DNA of 35,784 nucleotides, taken from Chitinophagaceae bacterium (lineage in GTDB: Bacteria; Bacteroidota; Bacteroidia; Chitinophagales; Chitinophagaceae). Both the position numbers and the translations under genes were made by a program. Each line of letters opens with the position of its first letter. The first letter of the stretch is position 1. Below are positions 1 to 10,505 of the stretch, one piece after another. The notes beneath the pieces were generated by a model that had not been told where the DNA came from, made no database searches, and was given only the letters and a program-made list of their open reading frames with translations. The stretch spans positions 1 to 35,784 of the forward strand of contig CANGNA010000043.1 in assembly GCA_947455215.1 (NCBI GenBank), written 5' to 3'.

Positions 1-3000
1 AATATAGTTGGTCTGACCGTGACCTATACCGGTGAGCAATGGCGCAACAATAATAATGCAACGGCCCAGAGCAACACAGTAGATTATCAAGTAGGTGCAA
101 CCGGTATCACTTCAGGCACCTGGACACTGGTACCGGCACTGGCATTTACTACTCTGCAGAATACAACTACTGCAGCTGCTCTTAACGGTAATGCAGCTGC
201 GAACAGAACAGCTAATATCACTACTACTATCTCTACAACGGTAGTTCCTGGCCAGGAGGTATGGCTCAGGGTGGGCGATCCAAATGATGCCGGCAACGAC
301 CATGGCATTGCTGTGGATGACCTTACTGTTACGGCTATCTATGCCCAGGACTACTACTCGGCATCAACAGGCAACCTGGACAATACTGCCACTTGGGGTA
401 CCAATACCGACGGTAGCGGTACACATCCATCTAACTTTACAACCGCAGGACAGGTATTCCACGTTGCCAACGGTAATCCGGGTAACATCTCCGCTACTAC
501 ATGGACAGTATCGGGTGGTGGAGCTAAAATTGCGCTTGACGCATCAACTGATCTTGCGATAGGTGCCAGCACGACAATTGCTGCAACCATAGACGTAGCT
601 GCAGGCAGAACATTGACAATATCTAACCAGACCCTGCCTACGTTCGGCACGCTGAATACAGCCAGCACTGTAGTGTACAACGGACTGACCTTTACGACAA
701 CGACCGTACTACCAAGCACCAGCGTTACGTATGGCAACCTGGTATTGAATAATACTGCTGTTACTATGCCGGCAAGTGCCAACACACTGAATATTACCGG
801 TAACCTTACATTGTCTGGTACAAGCCCGTTTGTGGGTGGTGATACGACCAACGGTAATACTGCCGGCTGTGGCCTGGTAATGCTGGGTTCGCAGAACCAA
901 ACCATTACAGCCAACGGCAATACATTCATAGTACGCAATTTTGATATCAACAACACACCAAGCACCAAAACAGGTACAGTGACGCTGGCCGCCAACACAA
1001 CAATACAGGCAAGTAACTCTTTGAGGATGTACATATCAGGATCTGCTAATGCTTTCTCTGATGGTGGCAATATCGTTAAAGTGTTCAATAACGCATCTAT
1101 GGGTGGTGATGCTACCGGCTACAACCTTACAGGTACTTTATATATGGCTGCATCTGTAGCTGGTGGTAATACGCTCATTCGCGGTTATTCCGCCCCCGGC
1201 ACAGCAGCTTCAACAACGCTTGCGGTACCGGTATTCAATAATATCACCATCAATAACCTGTCAACCGCTACTGTTTCCTTCGCGCCTACTGCAGGAGGAG
1301 CTACTTATACCCTCAAGGGCAATCTCAATATTGCTTCTACAGGCACAGGTGCACTCATATTGAATCCAAACACCATCAACATCGGTGGTAACTTCATACA
1401 TACTTCGTCAACCAACGTGTTTACCGCAGGTACAAGTACAGTTATCTTCAACGGTACAGGCGCCCAGACATATACCACAAACGTGGCTGCCGGAAACACG
1501 TTCAATAACTTGACTATCGCCAACGGCAGTACACTCACACTCTCCGGCATACTTAACGTGTCGGGAACCATTGGTCTGATCAACGGTGTTGTTGTGGCCT
1601 CAGGCTCTTCTGCAGTTAGCTTGTCGGCAGCTGCTTCAGTGAGCGGCGGTGGCTCTACGTCTTATGTATATGGTAACCTGTTAAAGACCATGCCTTCGGG
1701 CGGCACTACATCAATGACCTACCAGGTTGGTGATGTTACTTACAGCCCGGTAAAGCTCACCTTCAGCAGCTCAGTGAACAGCGGCTCAATAACAGTTAAG
1801 TCTACTGCAGGCGCTCATCCTTCAATTGCCGGTTCTTATGTAGATACCGCTGCCTTCGTTAACAGATATTGGACAGTTACCCCATCCGGGGTTGCTCCAA
1901 CTACCATCAACCTTGATCTGAGCTATAACAGCGGCGACATAAGGGGTGGTGGCAGCAATGGCGCCTTTATTTTAAGGCAGTTCAATGGCTCGTCGTGGAG
2001 CAGTGCTCCGTTTGTGAGCAACAGCACATCAGGCACAACGCCTCTACTGGCCAACGTAACCACAACAACTGGTATTTCTGGGACATCATATACTGGCGAT
2101 TATGTTGCCGGAAATGCGCTTTGTTCTACGCCATCTGCAGGAACAGCAACTGCCTCACCTGCTACTGTATGTTCTGGCGCCAGCACAACGTTGGGCCTGA
2201 GCGGAGCTTCTGCCAACAGCGCTATCGCATACCAATGGCAATCATCGCCGGATGGTTCTTCTTACACTAATATCAGTGGTGCAACTTCCGCATCCTACTC
2301 TGTAATACCATCTGTAACTACTTACTACAGGGCTCAGCTTACATGCTTACTTACAAGCAATACAGCTACGTCAACGCCTGTTACCGTAAATACAGGAACA
2401 GCACCGTCAAGCGTAACAGCCGCAGTATCTGCGTCTGCTGTTTGTTCAGGTACTTCAGTTTCTCTTACAGGTAGCGCGACGGGTGCCACTACATATTCCT
2501 GGAGTGGCCCTGGCGGATATGCAGCGACAGCTCTTAATCCGGCGTCATTTACAGTAAATACAACATCGACGGGTACTTACACACTGATCGCTTCAAACAG
2601 TTGTGGAAGCGTGACTGCAACAACTGCAACACTCAATGTATACGCTACACCTACCGCTGTAACTGCTACTCCTAATGCTACAAGCCTGTGCTCCGGCAAC
2701 CTGCTTGGCCTGGCCGGATCAGCTACAGGAGCGACCGACTACGCATGGAGCGGACCGGCAGGCTTCACTTCCACTCAGCTTAGCCCTGATGCATTTACAG
2801 TATCTACCGCTTCATCAGGCATTTATACAATAACTGCCTACAATATTTGTGGCACAGTTACTGCTACCACACCTTCAATAACAATTAGCCCTTCACCATC
2901 TGCTGTAACGGCAACGGCGTCCGGCACCGCATTGTGTGAAGGTCAAAGCTTGACAATTACTGGCTCCGCCGCCGATGCCACCACATACTCATGGAGCGGA

Positions 3001-6000
3001 CCAAACGGCTATGCAGCTACTGCCCTGAACCCTGCTGCATTAACAGTTAACACACTTTCATCAGGTGTATACACGCTTACTGCGTCAAGCTCTTGCGGAA
3101 CAGTAACTGCTACTACAGCAAGCGTAACGGTTAATGCTGCACCTACTTCAGTAACTGCCTCAGCTTCCGCAACAACGCTTTGTGCAGGAACTACACTTAC
3201 CTTAGCAGGCAGCGCAAGCGGTGCAACCTCGTACACGTGGAATGGCCCAGGAGGTTTCTCATCTCTGACAAATCCTGCTACACTGACCATCCTGTCCGCA
3301 AACGCTGGTGTCTACACGTTGACTGCGACAAGTGCATGCGGTTCGTCTACCGCCACTACTACCTCAGTAGCGGTCACTACAGTACCTACTGTAGCGGTAA
3401 TTGCCGGCACGCTAAGTACTACAGTTGGTTCATCAGTTTCACTTACCAACTCTACCCCTTCCGGTGTATGGTCGAGCGTCAACAACACTGTTGCCACAGT
3501 TAGTGCATCAGGTGTTGTAACCGGTGCAGGACTCGGTATAGATACGATAGCTTATACGGTAACCAATAGTTGCGGACCAAATTCTGCAACCGCAGTGGTG
3601 ACAGTTAATCCTGTTATTGCAACGTCTACCGCAATATGGGATTTCACGGGTAGCACAAGTGGATTGGCCTCTTCGTCTACAAGCGCGGCAGTTCCTACAT
3701 CAGGCTGTACTTCAGGAATAGGTAATAGCAATGGCACTGTCTCTCCAATCATTGGTTCTACGTCAGTAAGTTCAGGCTATACTGGCGTAAGTGGTACAAA
3801 TAACATTGGAAACGCTGCAGCTGTAGGCGCTTTCAGTACCTCATCATCTGCTTACATACAATTTACGCTGACACCAAATACCGGTTACTATCTGACTGTA
3901 TCGGGCTTATCGTTCGGAACCCGCAGCACTTCTACTGGCCCGCAAGCATTTGCAGTAAGGTCAAGTGTAGATGGGTACACGACGAACATCGCAACAGGTA
4001 CAATTGCTAACACCTCGACATGGTCATTAAAAACACCATCTATCAGTTCGGTAACCGGTGCTAATAATACGGCTGTGACCATACGTATATATGGCTACAG
4101 CGGTACCGGCACTGCAACATCGGGCACTGTAAACTGGAGAGTCGATGATGTCTCCCTGACTTATGCAGCTAATCCAATACCATGTTCCGGCACCCCGTCT
4201 GCGGGCACTTTAACAGGCGCTACTGCATTCTGCGGTAGCGGGTCTACCTCATTGACCTTTGCAGCGGGTACTACGGGATCAGGAATAAGCTACCAATGGT
4301 CTTCCAGCAATACGGGCACCTCCACTTCATTCACACCAATCAGTGGTGCCACATCTGCCAGCTACACTACCCCAACGCTAACTGCAACGACGTACTACAG
4401 AGTAGGTACTACATGCGGATACTCAGCTATTACATCCAACACAGCTAACGCTGCTGTTACCATCAACCCTTTACCGGGTGTTCCTGGAGTGATAGGAGGA
4501 CCGTCTACAGTTTGCGTAGGATCAACGATATCATTGACAGATACATCGACATCGGGAACGTGGTCTTCTTCAGCTCCGACAACGGCGACCGTTGATGCCT
4601 CAGGCGCCGTTTCAGGTCTTACTGCAGGAACTGCCAATATATCATACACAATAAGCAATAGCTGCGGTACCAACTTTGTGATCAAATCAATTACTGTTAA
4701 TCCGCTTCCGGCTGCCGGCAGCGTTGTTGGCCCGAATACAGTATGTATCGGAACCAGCAGCCTATTTACCGATACTGCTTCGGGCGGTGTGTGGACAACA
4801 AGTGACGCCGCTATCGCATCTGTAAACAGTTCAGGACTGGTTTCCGGCATTACTTCCGGAACAGCGAATATTACATATACGTTGACGAATACTTGTGGTA
4901 CAGCTATAGCCACGGCTGCGGTGACCATTAATACCTCACCTTCAGCAGGTGTGATCTCCGGTGCGTCTACAGTTTGCCAGTCTGCCCAGACGACGCTATC
5001 AGATGGCACGCCAGGTGGCACTTGGTCGAGCGGCGATAATACTATCGCTACAGTTAGCGCAAGCGGTGTTGTATCGGGTGTATTGCCAGGTTCGGTAACT
5101 ATTGCTTATACCGTAGTTTCTGCGTGCGGAACAGCCGTAGCTACTTACCCGGTTACGGTCAATCCGCTTCCGGCTACTCCTGCTCCTATTTCCGGTTCTG
5201 CTACAGTATGCCAGGCCGGCAGCACTACCCTGTCGGATACCTCTGCAGGAGGCACATGGACAAGCAGCGTTCCTTCTGTTGCCACAGTTGGCAGCACAAC
5301 AGGTATAGTATATGGCGTGACGGGCGGCAGTACCAATATCGTGTATACGGTAGTCAATGGTTGTGGCAGTGCAGCTGTCACCTTCCCTGTAACAGTCAAC
5401 CCGCTGCCTTCTGTTGCCGCCATATCCGGTGCTTCATCGGTATGTAGAGGAGCATCTATAACACTTACTAATACCACAAGCGGCGGCACATGGTCTACAT
5501 CGGCCAGCGGCACTGCAACTGTCGACGCTTCAGGTGTGGTGACAGGCGTTAATGGCGGGTCAGCAACGATATCTTACGTTGTTACCAATGCATGCGGTGC
5601 AACAACCGCATCTTTCCCTGCAACGGTCAACACCACGCCAACAGTAGCGGCTATAACGGGCCTCACAACAATTGCCATTGGCATTTCAACTACACTAAGC
5701 AACGCTACTGCCGGTGGCATCTGGACGAGCTCCAACACGGCCATTGCAACAATTAGTGGTAGCGGCACCGTTACGGGTACAGGATTAGGTATCGACACTA
5801 TTTCCTATACTGTAACCAACATCTGTGGCAACACTACAGTTACACTTACTGAAACTGTTCTGCCTGCAGGCACAACGGGGTCTGCATTATGGGATTTCAC
5901 GGGCAGCACTTCAGGCCTTGCTTCTTCATCAACCAGCGCTCAGGTACCTACATCGGGATGTACATCCGGGATAGGTAACAGCAACGGGACAGTAGCCACG

Positions 6001-9000
6001 CCTATCAATGGCACATCCGCAAGCTCTGGCTATACAGGCGCAAGCGGCGGCAATAACATTGGTAATGCAGCTGGTCTTAGCTCTTTGAGTACCTCGTCTC
6101 CCTACATCCAGGTAACATTGACACCTAATGCCGGATATTATCTTAACATAACGGGCGTCTCCTTCGGATCGCGCAGCACAAGCACAGGTCCTCAGGCATA
6201 CGCGGTAAGATCTAGTATTGATGGCTATAGCAGTAACCTGGCAACAGGCACAATGCTGAACAACAGTACATACGTGCTGTTCAACCCATCATTTACATCG
6301 GCAACGGGGGCATACAATACAGCGGTAACGCTACGCATCTATGGCTATAATGGTTCAGGATCTCCGGCCACCAGCACAATAAACTGGCGTGTTGACGACA
6401 TTAATGTTGGCTACTCCGTCAATCCGGTACCATGCTCGGGAACCCCTGCAACCGGCACTGTGACTGGAGCTACGGCTATATGCGGAAGCGGCGCAGCCAC
6501 GCTCAGCTTCACACCGGGCACTACACTTACGGGCGCATCTTACCAATGGAGCTCTTCAGACAATGTAGCTGGTACGTTCACACCAATTTCCGGTGCAACG
6601 TCTACCACTTACAGCACAGGCACGCTGTCAGACAGTGTATACTATAAGGTTACAACCTCTTGTGCTTACTCGGGCTTGTCTGCCAGCACAACTGTAGCCG
6701 GGGTGCTTATCAACCCAATACCTGTAGTATCTGTCACAAGCCCTGTTTGTGCCGGTGTACCGGTTACAGCTTCAGGCGCAGCAACGTATACCTGGACGCC
6801 TGCAAGCGGCCTGAGCGCGAGCACGGGAGCTACAGTTATACCTTCTGGCACCATTACAGCAACTGCTTATTCGGTTACTGGTGCAAGTACCGCAGGCTGT
6901 ACCAGCACCCAGGTGTTCACAGTCAATCCGGCTCCTGTTGTAACTGTCACATCAACCGGCGGCGGTACTATCTGCGATGGCAGTTCAGTAACCCTCACTG
7001 CAGCCGGAGCTACCGACTATTCGTGGAGTCCGGCAACGGCATTGAGCGCTACAACCGGCGCTTCGATCAATGCAGCACCGGTATCTACTACTGTTTACTC
7101 GGTATCAGGCTTTAATAGTACAACAGGCTGTTCTGCTTTGCTGGCAACTACATATACAGTATCAGTAGGAACTCCTGATCGCCTTACACTTGGTGCATTC
7201 CCTGAAGTGTGCCAGTCTATCGGGTCGGTGCTGTTACCGTTCACTATTGCGGGAGGTACGCCTGCAACCTACTCTATTACGTGGAGCACAGATGCCACAG
7301 CAGCTGGCTACACTAATGTTACAAATGCACCATTGTCCGGCACTTATATCGATGTAGCTCTGCCTATCAGCGGCGCAACAGGTACATTTACCGGGGTAAT
7401 CATACCATCAGGAGGTGTATGTGCAGGAGTTGCGGATACTATAATTTCAACCATATATGCATACCCTGTTGCAGCAATAACATCAGCATCATCACCGTGT
7501 GCCAATCACTCATCTGTTATTGAGATCAGAGGCGTTGCAGGTCAGACAGTATCCTTTATGGTAGATAGCGGATCGATTACAACAGGTACATTTGGCGGTG
7601 ACAGCATGTATGTTATTCCAACGGGTATTCTGACAGGATCGCATAACTATACTGTTATAAGGGCTACAAATGCGATCTGCGTAACCAACCTGGACACTGT
7701 CGTTTACCTCAACCCTATACCTATGCAATGGCTGGGTGGAACCCCGGGGCATGAAACAGACTGGAATACTGCAACCAACTGGTCTTGCGGATTTGTTCCT
7801 ACTAATGCCGACAGTGTAATTATCAATAGTGTCACCAATATCCCTGTACTGCCCACTACAGTATCGGCTACGGTCAATGACCTGAACATTGCATCAGGAT
7901 CAGTTATCCAGGTGAATGGCGCAGGTGTTATCAATGTTAAAGGCGACATCTATAACTCAGGCACCGTAAATGGTACAGGCCGTGTTATTCTCAACGGCTC
8001 ATCAGCACAGAAACTCTATGGCATTGGCACTATCAGTAACCTGGAACTGAACAATGCCAGCGGTGCTACCATACAGCCAGATGCACGTACCATGATCGGC
8101 AGTGCGCTGTATCTCACATCTGGTACCCTTGCCACTAACGACAGCCTGGAACTGTTGTCTAACGACACCACACCTGCTGCACGAATTGCTGAGATCCCTG
8201 CATCTGGTGCCGGCATCACCGGTCGCGTTAAGACCGACCAGTATGTACAGGGTGGTTATCGCAGGTTCCGTTTCTGGGGTCATTCATTCAGCGATACAAT
8301 ATCTCTGAGTCAGTTGTTGCCTTATGTGGACATCACCGGTAGCGGCGGTTCAGCTAATGGTTTCGTTACTACAACTACCAACAATCCATCGGCCTTCCGT
8401 TACGATCCCACTATGGGTAATGACACTATGGCCAACGACCGTGGTTGGAGACCATTCACCAAGATCAATAGCAGCGCTGCAGACAGTAACTTGTTACATC
8501 CTGGTCAGGGTATCCGCCTGTTCTTCCGCGGTGCACCTGGAGAAGGCTTTGGCTGGTTAGGTTATTCAGGCATGTATAATCCGTCAGCCATCATAGGTAA
8601 AATGATCGGGCACGTGAATCAGGGTCCTGTAAGCATTCCGCTGAAACAAGGTACTGATACAGTTCATCAGTCATACAACCAGATCAGCAACCCGTATCCA
8701 TCTCCTGTAGATATCGGTACAGTATTGTTCAATGCCAGGGCAGCTGGCCAGATCAAAGGAGCAGCGTTCTACGTATGGAACCCGACCCTGAGTGCCGGCG
8801 GCCAGTATATGTCAATACCAATTGGCGAATCAGCACCAGAGCCATACTACATCCAGGCAAATACAAGCTTCCAGGTGAAAGCAGAGCACAACGGTGCGCA
8901 TGTAGACTTCGTGGAATCAAACAAGGGAGCGAGCGCAGCACTGAACCTGTTCCGTGCACCGGCACAGGCCGTAAGGTTCAATATCTACGATACGAACTAC

Positions 9001-9645
9001 CACCTGTGGGATATGTTGAGCCTGCAGTTCAACGACAAGGCATCTGATGATGAGGACAAGCAACTGGATGCTACCAAGCCGTTCGGTGCAGACCTTAATT
9101 TCTACAGCTTGTCTAAGAATGGTTCAAAATTGGCTATCGATGCTCGTCCGTACGAAGGTGACAAGGTGATACCACTGGGCATTAAGAGTGCTTACCAGCA
9201 AGACTTCGTACTGCGTGCTGAAGCGATCACAGTGCCAACAGGCGGCGCAGTAACCCTGCACGATAAGCTGCTGAATAAGTACGTAGAGCTGAAGGAGGGT
9301 ACAGAGTACAGGTTCACCATCAGTAAGGATAAGGCAACACAGGGCGATGATCGCTTTGAGCTGAACCTGAAGCCAACGAAGGCGGCAGTTGTTAAGGGCC
9401 TTGAAGTGGCTATGGCACCAAACCCTGCAAGTGATGATGTGAAGATCACCTTTACATCTGGCAGCGAAGACAATGTAAGCGTAAGGATAATGGATGTAAG
9501 CGGCGTAAGCATCTACAGCCAGGACCTGGGCGCTAAGCAGAACGGTGTGATCACTGTTCCGATGAGCAACTTTGCAGCCGGTGTGTACATGGTAGAACTC
9601 ACACAGGGCGAACAGAAGGTAACTAAGCGATTAGTAAAGGAATAG
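1..9645 (+). CDS. Giant T9SS type A surface protein, 5' partial
   Basis: The frame is already open at base 1, so the true start is upstream; the GTG at 19 is only the first start-like codon. At least 3214 residues are visible. In order: a domain with a YTGEQWR motif (to about 345), a Thr/Ser/Asn-rich filamentous region (about 350-2100), five Ig-like modules of about 80 residues each (about 2120-3375), a BIG2-like module (to 3620), a block starting WDFTGS (3637-4476), six more Ig-like modules (4477-5870), a second WDFTGS block (5890-6723), PKD-like modules, a pre-terminal conserved region (about 8230-9400), and a type A sorting domain from about 9406 (APNPASDDVKITF, ending KRLVKE). Most Ig-like modules carry two Cys. 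The protein is expected to cross the outer membrane by T9SS and be anchored on the surface. An adhesin or stalk role is inference; no catalytic motif was recognised. Confidence 0.9.
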   Translation, partial: NIVGLTVTYTGEQWRNNNNATAQSNTVDYQVGATGITSGTWTLVPALAFTTLQNTTTAAALNGNAAANRTANITTTISTTVVPGQEVWLRVGDPNDAGNDHGIAVDDLTVTAIYAQDYYSASTGNLDNTATWGTNTDGSGTHPSNFTTAGQVFHVANGNPGNISATTWTVSGGGAKIALDASTDLAIGASTTIAATIDVAAGRTLTISNQTLPTFGTLNTASTVVYNGLTFTTTTVLPSTSVTYGNLVLNNTAVTMPASANTLNITGNLTLSGTSPFVGGDTTNGNTAGCGLVMLGSQNQTITANGNTFIVRNFDINNTPSTKTGTVTLAANTTIQASNSLRMYISGSANAFSDGGNIVKVFNNASMGGDATGYNLTGTLYMAASVAGGNTLIRGYSAPGTAASTTLAVPVFNNITINNLSTATVSFAPTAGGATYTLKGNLNIASTGTGALILNPNTINIGGNFIHTSSTNVFTAGTSTVIFNGTGAQTYTTNVAAGNTFNNLTIANGSTLTLSGILNVSGTIGLINGVVVASGSSAVSLSAAASVSGGGSTSYVYGNLLKTMPSGGTTSMTYQVGDVTYSPVKLTFSSSVNSGSITVKSTAGAHPSIAGSYVDTAAFVNRYWTVTPSGVAPTTINLDLSYNSGDIRGGGSNGAFILRQFNGSSWSSAPFVSNSTSGTTPLLANVTTTTGISGTSYTGDYVAGNALCSTPSAGTATASPATVCSGASTTLGLSGASANSAIAYQWQSSPDGSSYTNISGATSASYSVIPSVTTYYRAQLTCLLTSNTATSTPVTVNTGTAPSSVTAAVSASAVCSGTSVSLTGSATGATTYSWSGPGGYAATALNPASFTVNTTSTGTYTLIASNSCGSVTATTATLNVYATPTAVTATPNATSLCSGNLLGLAGSATGATDYAWSGPAGFTSTQLSPDAFTVSTASSGIYTITAYNICGTVTATTPSITISPSPSAVTATASGTALCEGQSLTITGSAADATTYSWSGPNGYAATALNPAALTVNTLSSGVYTLTASSSCGTVTATTASVTVNAAPTSVTASASATTLCAGTTLTLAGSASGATSYTWNGPGGFSSLTNPATLTILSANAGVYTLTATSACGSSTATTTSVAVTTVPTVAVIAGTLSTTVGSSVSLTNSTPSGVWSSVNNTVATVSASGVVTGAGLGIDTIAYTVTNSCGPNSATAVVTVNPVIATSTAIWDFTGSTSGLASSSTSAAVPTSGCTSGIGNSNGTVSPIIGSTSVSSGYTGVSGTNNIGNAAAVGAFSTSSSAYIQFTLTPNTGYYLTVSGLSFGTRSTSTGPQAFAVRSSVDGYTTNIATGTIANTSTWSLKTPSISSVTGANNTAVTIRIYGYSGTGTATSGTVNWRVDDVSLTYAANPIPCSGTPSAGTLTGATAFCGSGSTSLTFAAGTTGSGISYQWSSSNTGTSTSFTPISGATSASYTTPTLTATTYYRVGTTCGYSAITSNTANAAVTINPLPGVPGVIGGPSTVCVGSTISLTDTSTSGTWSSSAPTTATVDASGAVSGLTAGTANISYTISNSCGTNFVIKSITVNPLPAAGSVVGPNTVCIGTSSLFTDTASGGVWTTSDAAIASVNSSGLVSGITSGTANITYTLTNTCGTAIATAAVTINTSPSAGVISGASTVCQSAQTTLSDGTPGGTWSSGDNTIATVSASGVVSGVLPGSVTIAYTVVSACGTAVATYPVTVNPLPATPAPISGSATVCQAGSTTLSDTSAGGTWTSSVPSVATVGSTTGIVYGVTGGSTNIVYTVVNGCGSAAVTFPVTVNPLPSVAAISGASSVCRGASITLTNTTSGGTWSTSASGTATVDASGVVTGVNGGSATISYVVTNACGATTASFPATVNTTPTVAAITGLTTIAIGISTTLSNATAGGIWTSSNTAIATISGSGTVTGTGLGIDTISYTVTNICGNTTVTLTETVLPAGTTGSALWDFTGSTSGLASSSTSAQVPTSGCTSGIGNSNGTVATPINGTSASSGYTGASGGNNIGNAAGLSSLSTSSPYIQVTLTPNAGYYLNITGVSFGSRSTSTGPQAYAVRSSIDGYSSNLATGTMLNNSTYVLFNPSFTSATGAYNTAVTLRIYGYNGSGSPATSTINWRVDDINVGYSVNPVPCSGTPATGTVTGATAICGSGAATLSFTPGTTLTGASYQWSSSDNVAGTFTPISGATSTTYSTGTLSDSVYYKVTTSCAYSGLSASTTVAGVLINPIPVVSVTSPVCAGVPVTASGAATYTWTPASGLSASTGATVIPSGTITATAYSVTGASTAGCTSTQVFTVNPAPVVTVTSTGGGTICDGSSVTLTAAGATDYSWSPATALSATTGASINAAPVSTTVYSVSGFNSTTGCSALLATTYTVSVGTPDRLTLGAFPEVCQSIGSVLLPFTIAGGTPATYSITWSTDATAAGYTNVTNAPLSGTYIDVALPISGATGTFTGVIIPSGGVCAGVADTIISTIYAYPVAAITSASSPCANHSSVIEIRGVAGQTVSFMVDSGSITTGTFGGDSMYVIPTGILTGSHNYTVIRATNAICVTNLDTVVYLNPIPMQWLGGTPGHETDWNTATNWSCGFVPTNADSVIINSVTNIPVLPTTVSATVNDLNIASGSVIQVNGAGVINVKGDIYNSGTVNGTGRVILNGSSAQKLYGIGTISNLELNNASGATIQPDARTMIGSALYLTSGTLATNDSLELLSNDTTPAARIAEIPASGAGITGRVKTDQYVQGGYRRFRFWGHSFSDTISLSQLLPYVDITGSGGSANGFVTTTTNNPSAFRYDPTMGNDTMANDRGWRPFTKINSSAADSNLLHPGQGIRLFFRGAPGEGFGWLGYSGMYNPSAIIGKMIGHVNQGPVSIPLKQGTDTVHQSYNQISNPYPSPVDIGTVLFNARAAGQIKGAAFYVWNPTLSAGGQYMSIPIGESAPEPYYIQANTSFQVKAEHNGAHVDFVESNKGASAALNLFRAPAQAVRFNIYDTNYHLWDMLSLQFNDKASDDEDKQLDATKPFGADLNFYSLSKNGSKLAIDARPYEGDKVIPLGIKSAYQQDFVLRAEAITVPTGGAVTLHDKLLNKYVELKEGTEYRFTISKDKATQGDDRFELNLKPTKAAVVKGLEVAMAPNPASDDVKITFTSGSEDNVSVRIMDVSGVSIYSQDLGAKQNGVITVPMSNFAAGVYMVELTQGEQKVTKRLVKE

Positions 9646-9666
9646 CAGAGGTCTAATAAATATCAG

Positions 9667-9706
9667 CCAGAGGGGTGTTCTTACAGAACACCCCTCTGGT
9701 GTTTTA
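9667..9706 (+). terminator. Rho-independent terminator of the giant gene
   Basis: A perfect 14-bp stem (9667-9680 with 9686-9699) has a 5-nt loop and is followed by TGTTTTAC. It begins 21 nt after the stop of the giant gene and separates it from the next unit. Confidence 0.85.
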
Positions 9707-9773
9707 CTAAAATAATATTCCGATAATATTGACTTTAGAAATTTGTAATAATTCGTTGTTTTTAAGCCGGTTA

Positions 9774-10505
9774 ATGAAAATACTATCTTTCTATTTGTTG
9801 CTCTTGCTCTTGTCCGTATTCGAAAGTAAAGGCAAGAATGTGCTACATATAAAACATAAAGGTTTCAAACTACTTAAATCTATTCCGGAACCTTCAGATA
9901 TTGTTTTCGACAGCATAGGTCACCACTATTACATTGTGAGCGATCACGGATATTTGTTCGAATGTGACACTAATTTAAATGTTGTTCGCAAAGCGGAAAA
10001 AAGCGGTCTTGATTTTGAAGGAATAGACATCAGGGATGGTTTCATCTATATATCTGACGAAACTCCACGTGAAGTATATAAGTACAGAATGAGCGATCTA
10101 GCTTTTGTTGAAAAATACCCTGTATCCTGGGGTGGCGCAGCAAATAAAGCGTTTGAATCGATAAGTTACAATTATGTCAGGCATTGTTTTGTGCTGGTAG
10201 CCCAGCAGCCTACTGTTCTTGTAGAATACGATAGTACTTTTAAAGAAACAGGCAGATACAAAATAAAGGGTGCCAGGAATATAGCCGGAGCGAGGTGGCA
10301 TAATGGGCTGCTGTATCTGCTCAGCAGTCTTGATGCTTCGATCCTGGTTTGTGATCCCAATAACTACAACGTTACAACTGTGTATCACCTTAATGTGCTG
10401 AATCCTGAGGGCATTAGCTTTGATGACAGGGGGCAGATGCGCTTAGTTTCAGACGATACCCGTAGAGTATATTATTTCGATAAACTTCCAATATTACATC
10501 AATGA
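9774..10505 (+). CDS. SdiA-regulated-like secreted beta-propeller protein
   Basis: The 243-residue protein starts with a typical signal peptide (MKILSFYLLLLLLSVF); the frame stays open upstream to a TTG at 9729, but the ATG at 9774 gives the signal peptide directly and is preferred. The body shows repeated propeller-like strands with recurrent Glu motifs: DFEGI (residue 80), AFESI and NPEGI. This fits the SdiA-regulated/YjiK family, which resembles phytase-like beta-propellers. It is probably exported to the periplasm or outer membrane. It overlaps the porin gene by 4 bases (ATGA), which suggests translational coupling. The exact substrate is unknown. A phosphoester-related role is inference from fold resemblance and from its neighbours. 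Confidence 0.75.
   Translation: MKILSFYLLLLLLSVFESKGKNVLHIKHKGFKLLKSIPEPSDIVFDSIGHHYYIVSDHGYLFECDTNLNVVRKAEKSGLDFEGIDIRDGFIYISDETPREVYKYRMSDLAFVEKYPVSWGGAANKAFESISYNYVRHCFVLVAQQPTVLVEYDSTFKETGRYKIKGARNIAGARWHNGLLYLLSSLDASILVCDPNNYNVTTVYHLNVLNPEGISFDDRGQMRLVSDDTRRVYYFDKLPILHQ

Noticed and set aside
354-1088. 244-codon minus-strand open frame opposite the giant gene
   Set aside because: It is antisense to a strong T9SS protein frame. The Thr/Ala/Val-rich codons of the sense strand seldom give stops in that frame; the translated product is a low-complexity Val/Leu chain with no family features.
9710-9740. Possible promoter before the propeller gene (AT-rich with TAGAAATTTG)
   Set aside because: The box has four instead of two bases between TA and TTTG and lacks a clear -33 element, so it is not listed, although a promoter must lie near here after the terminator.
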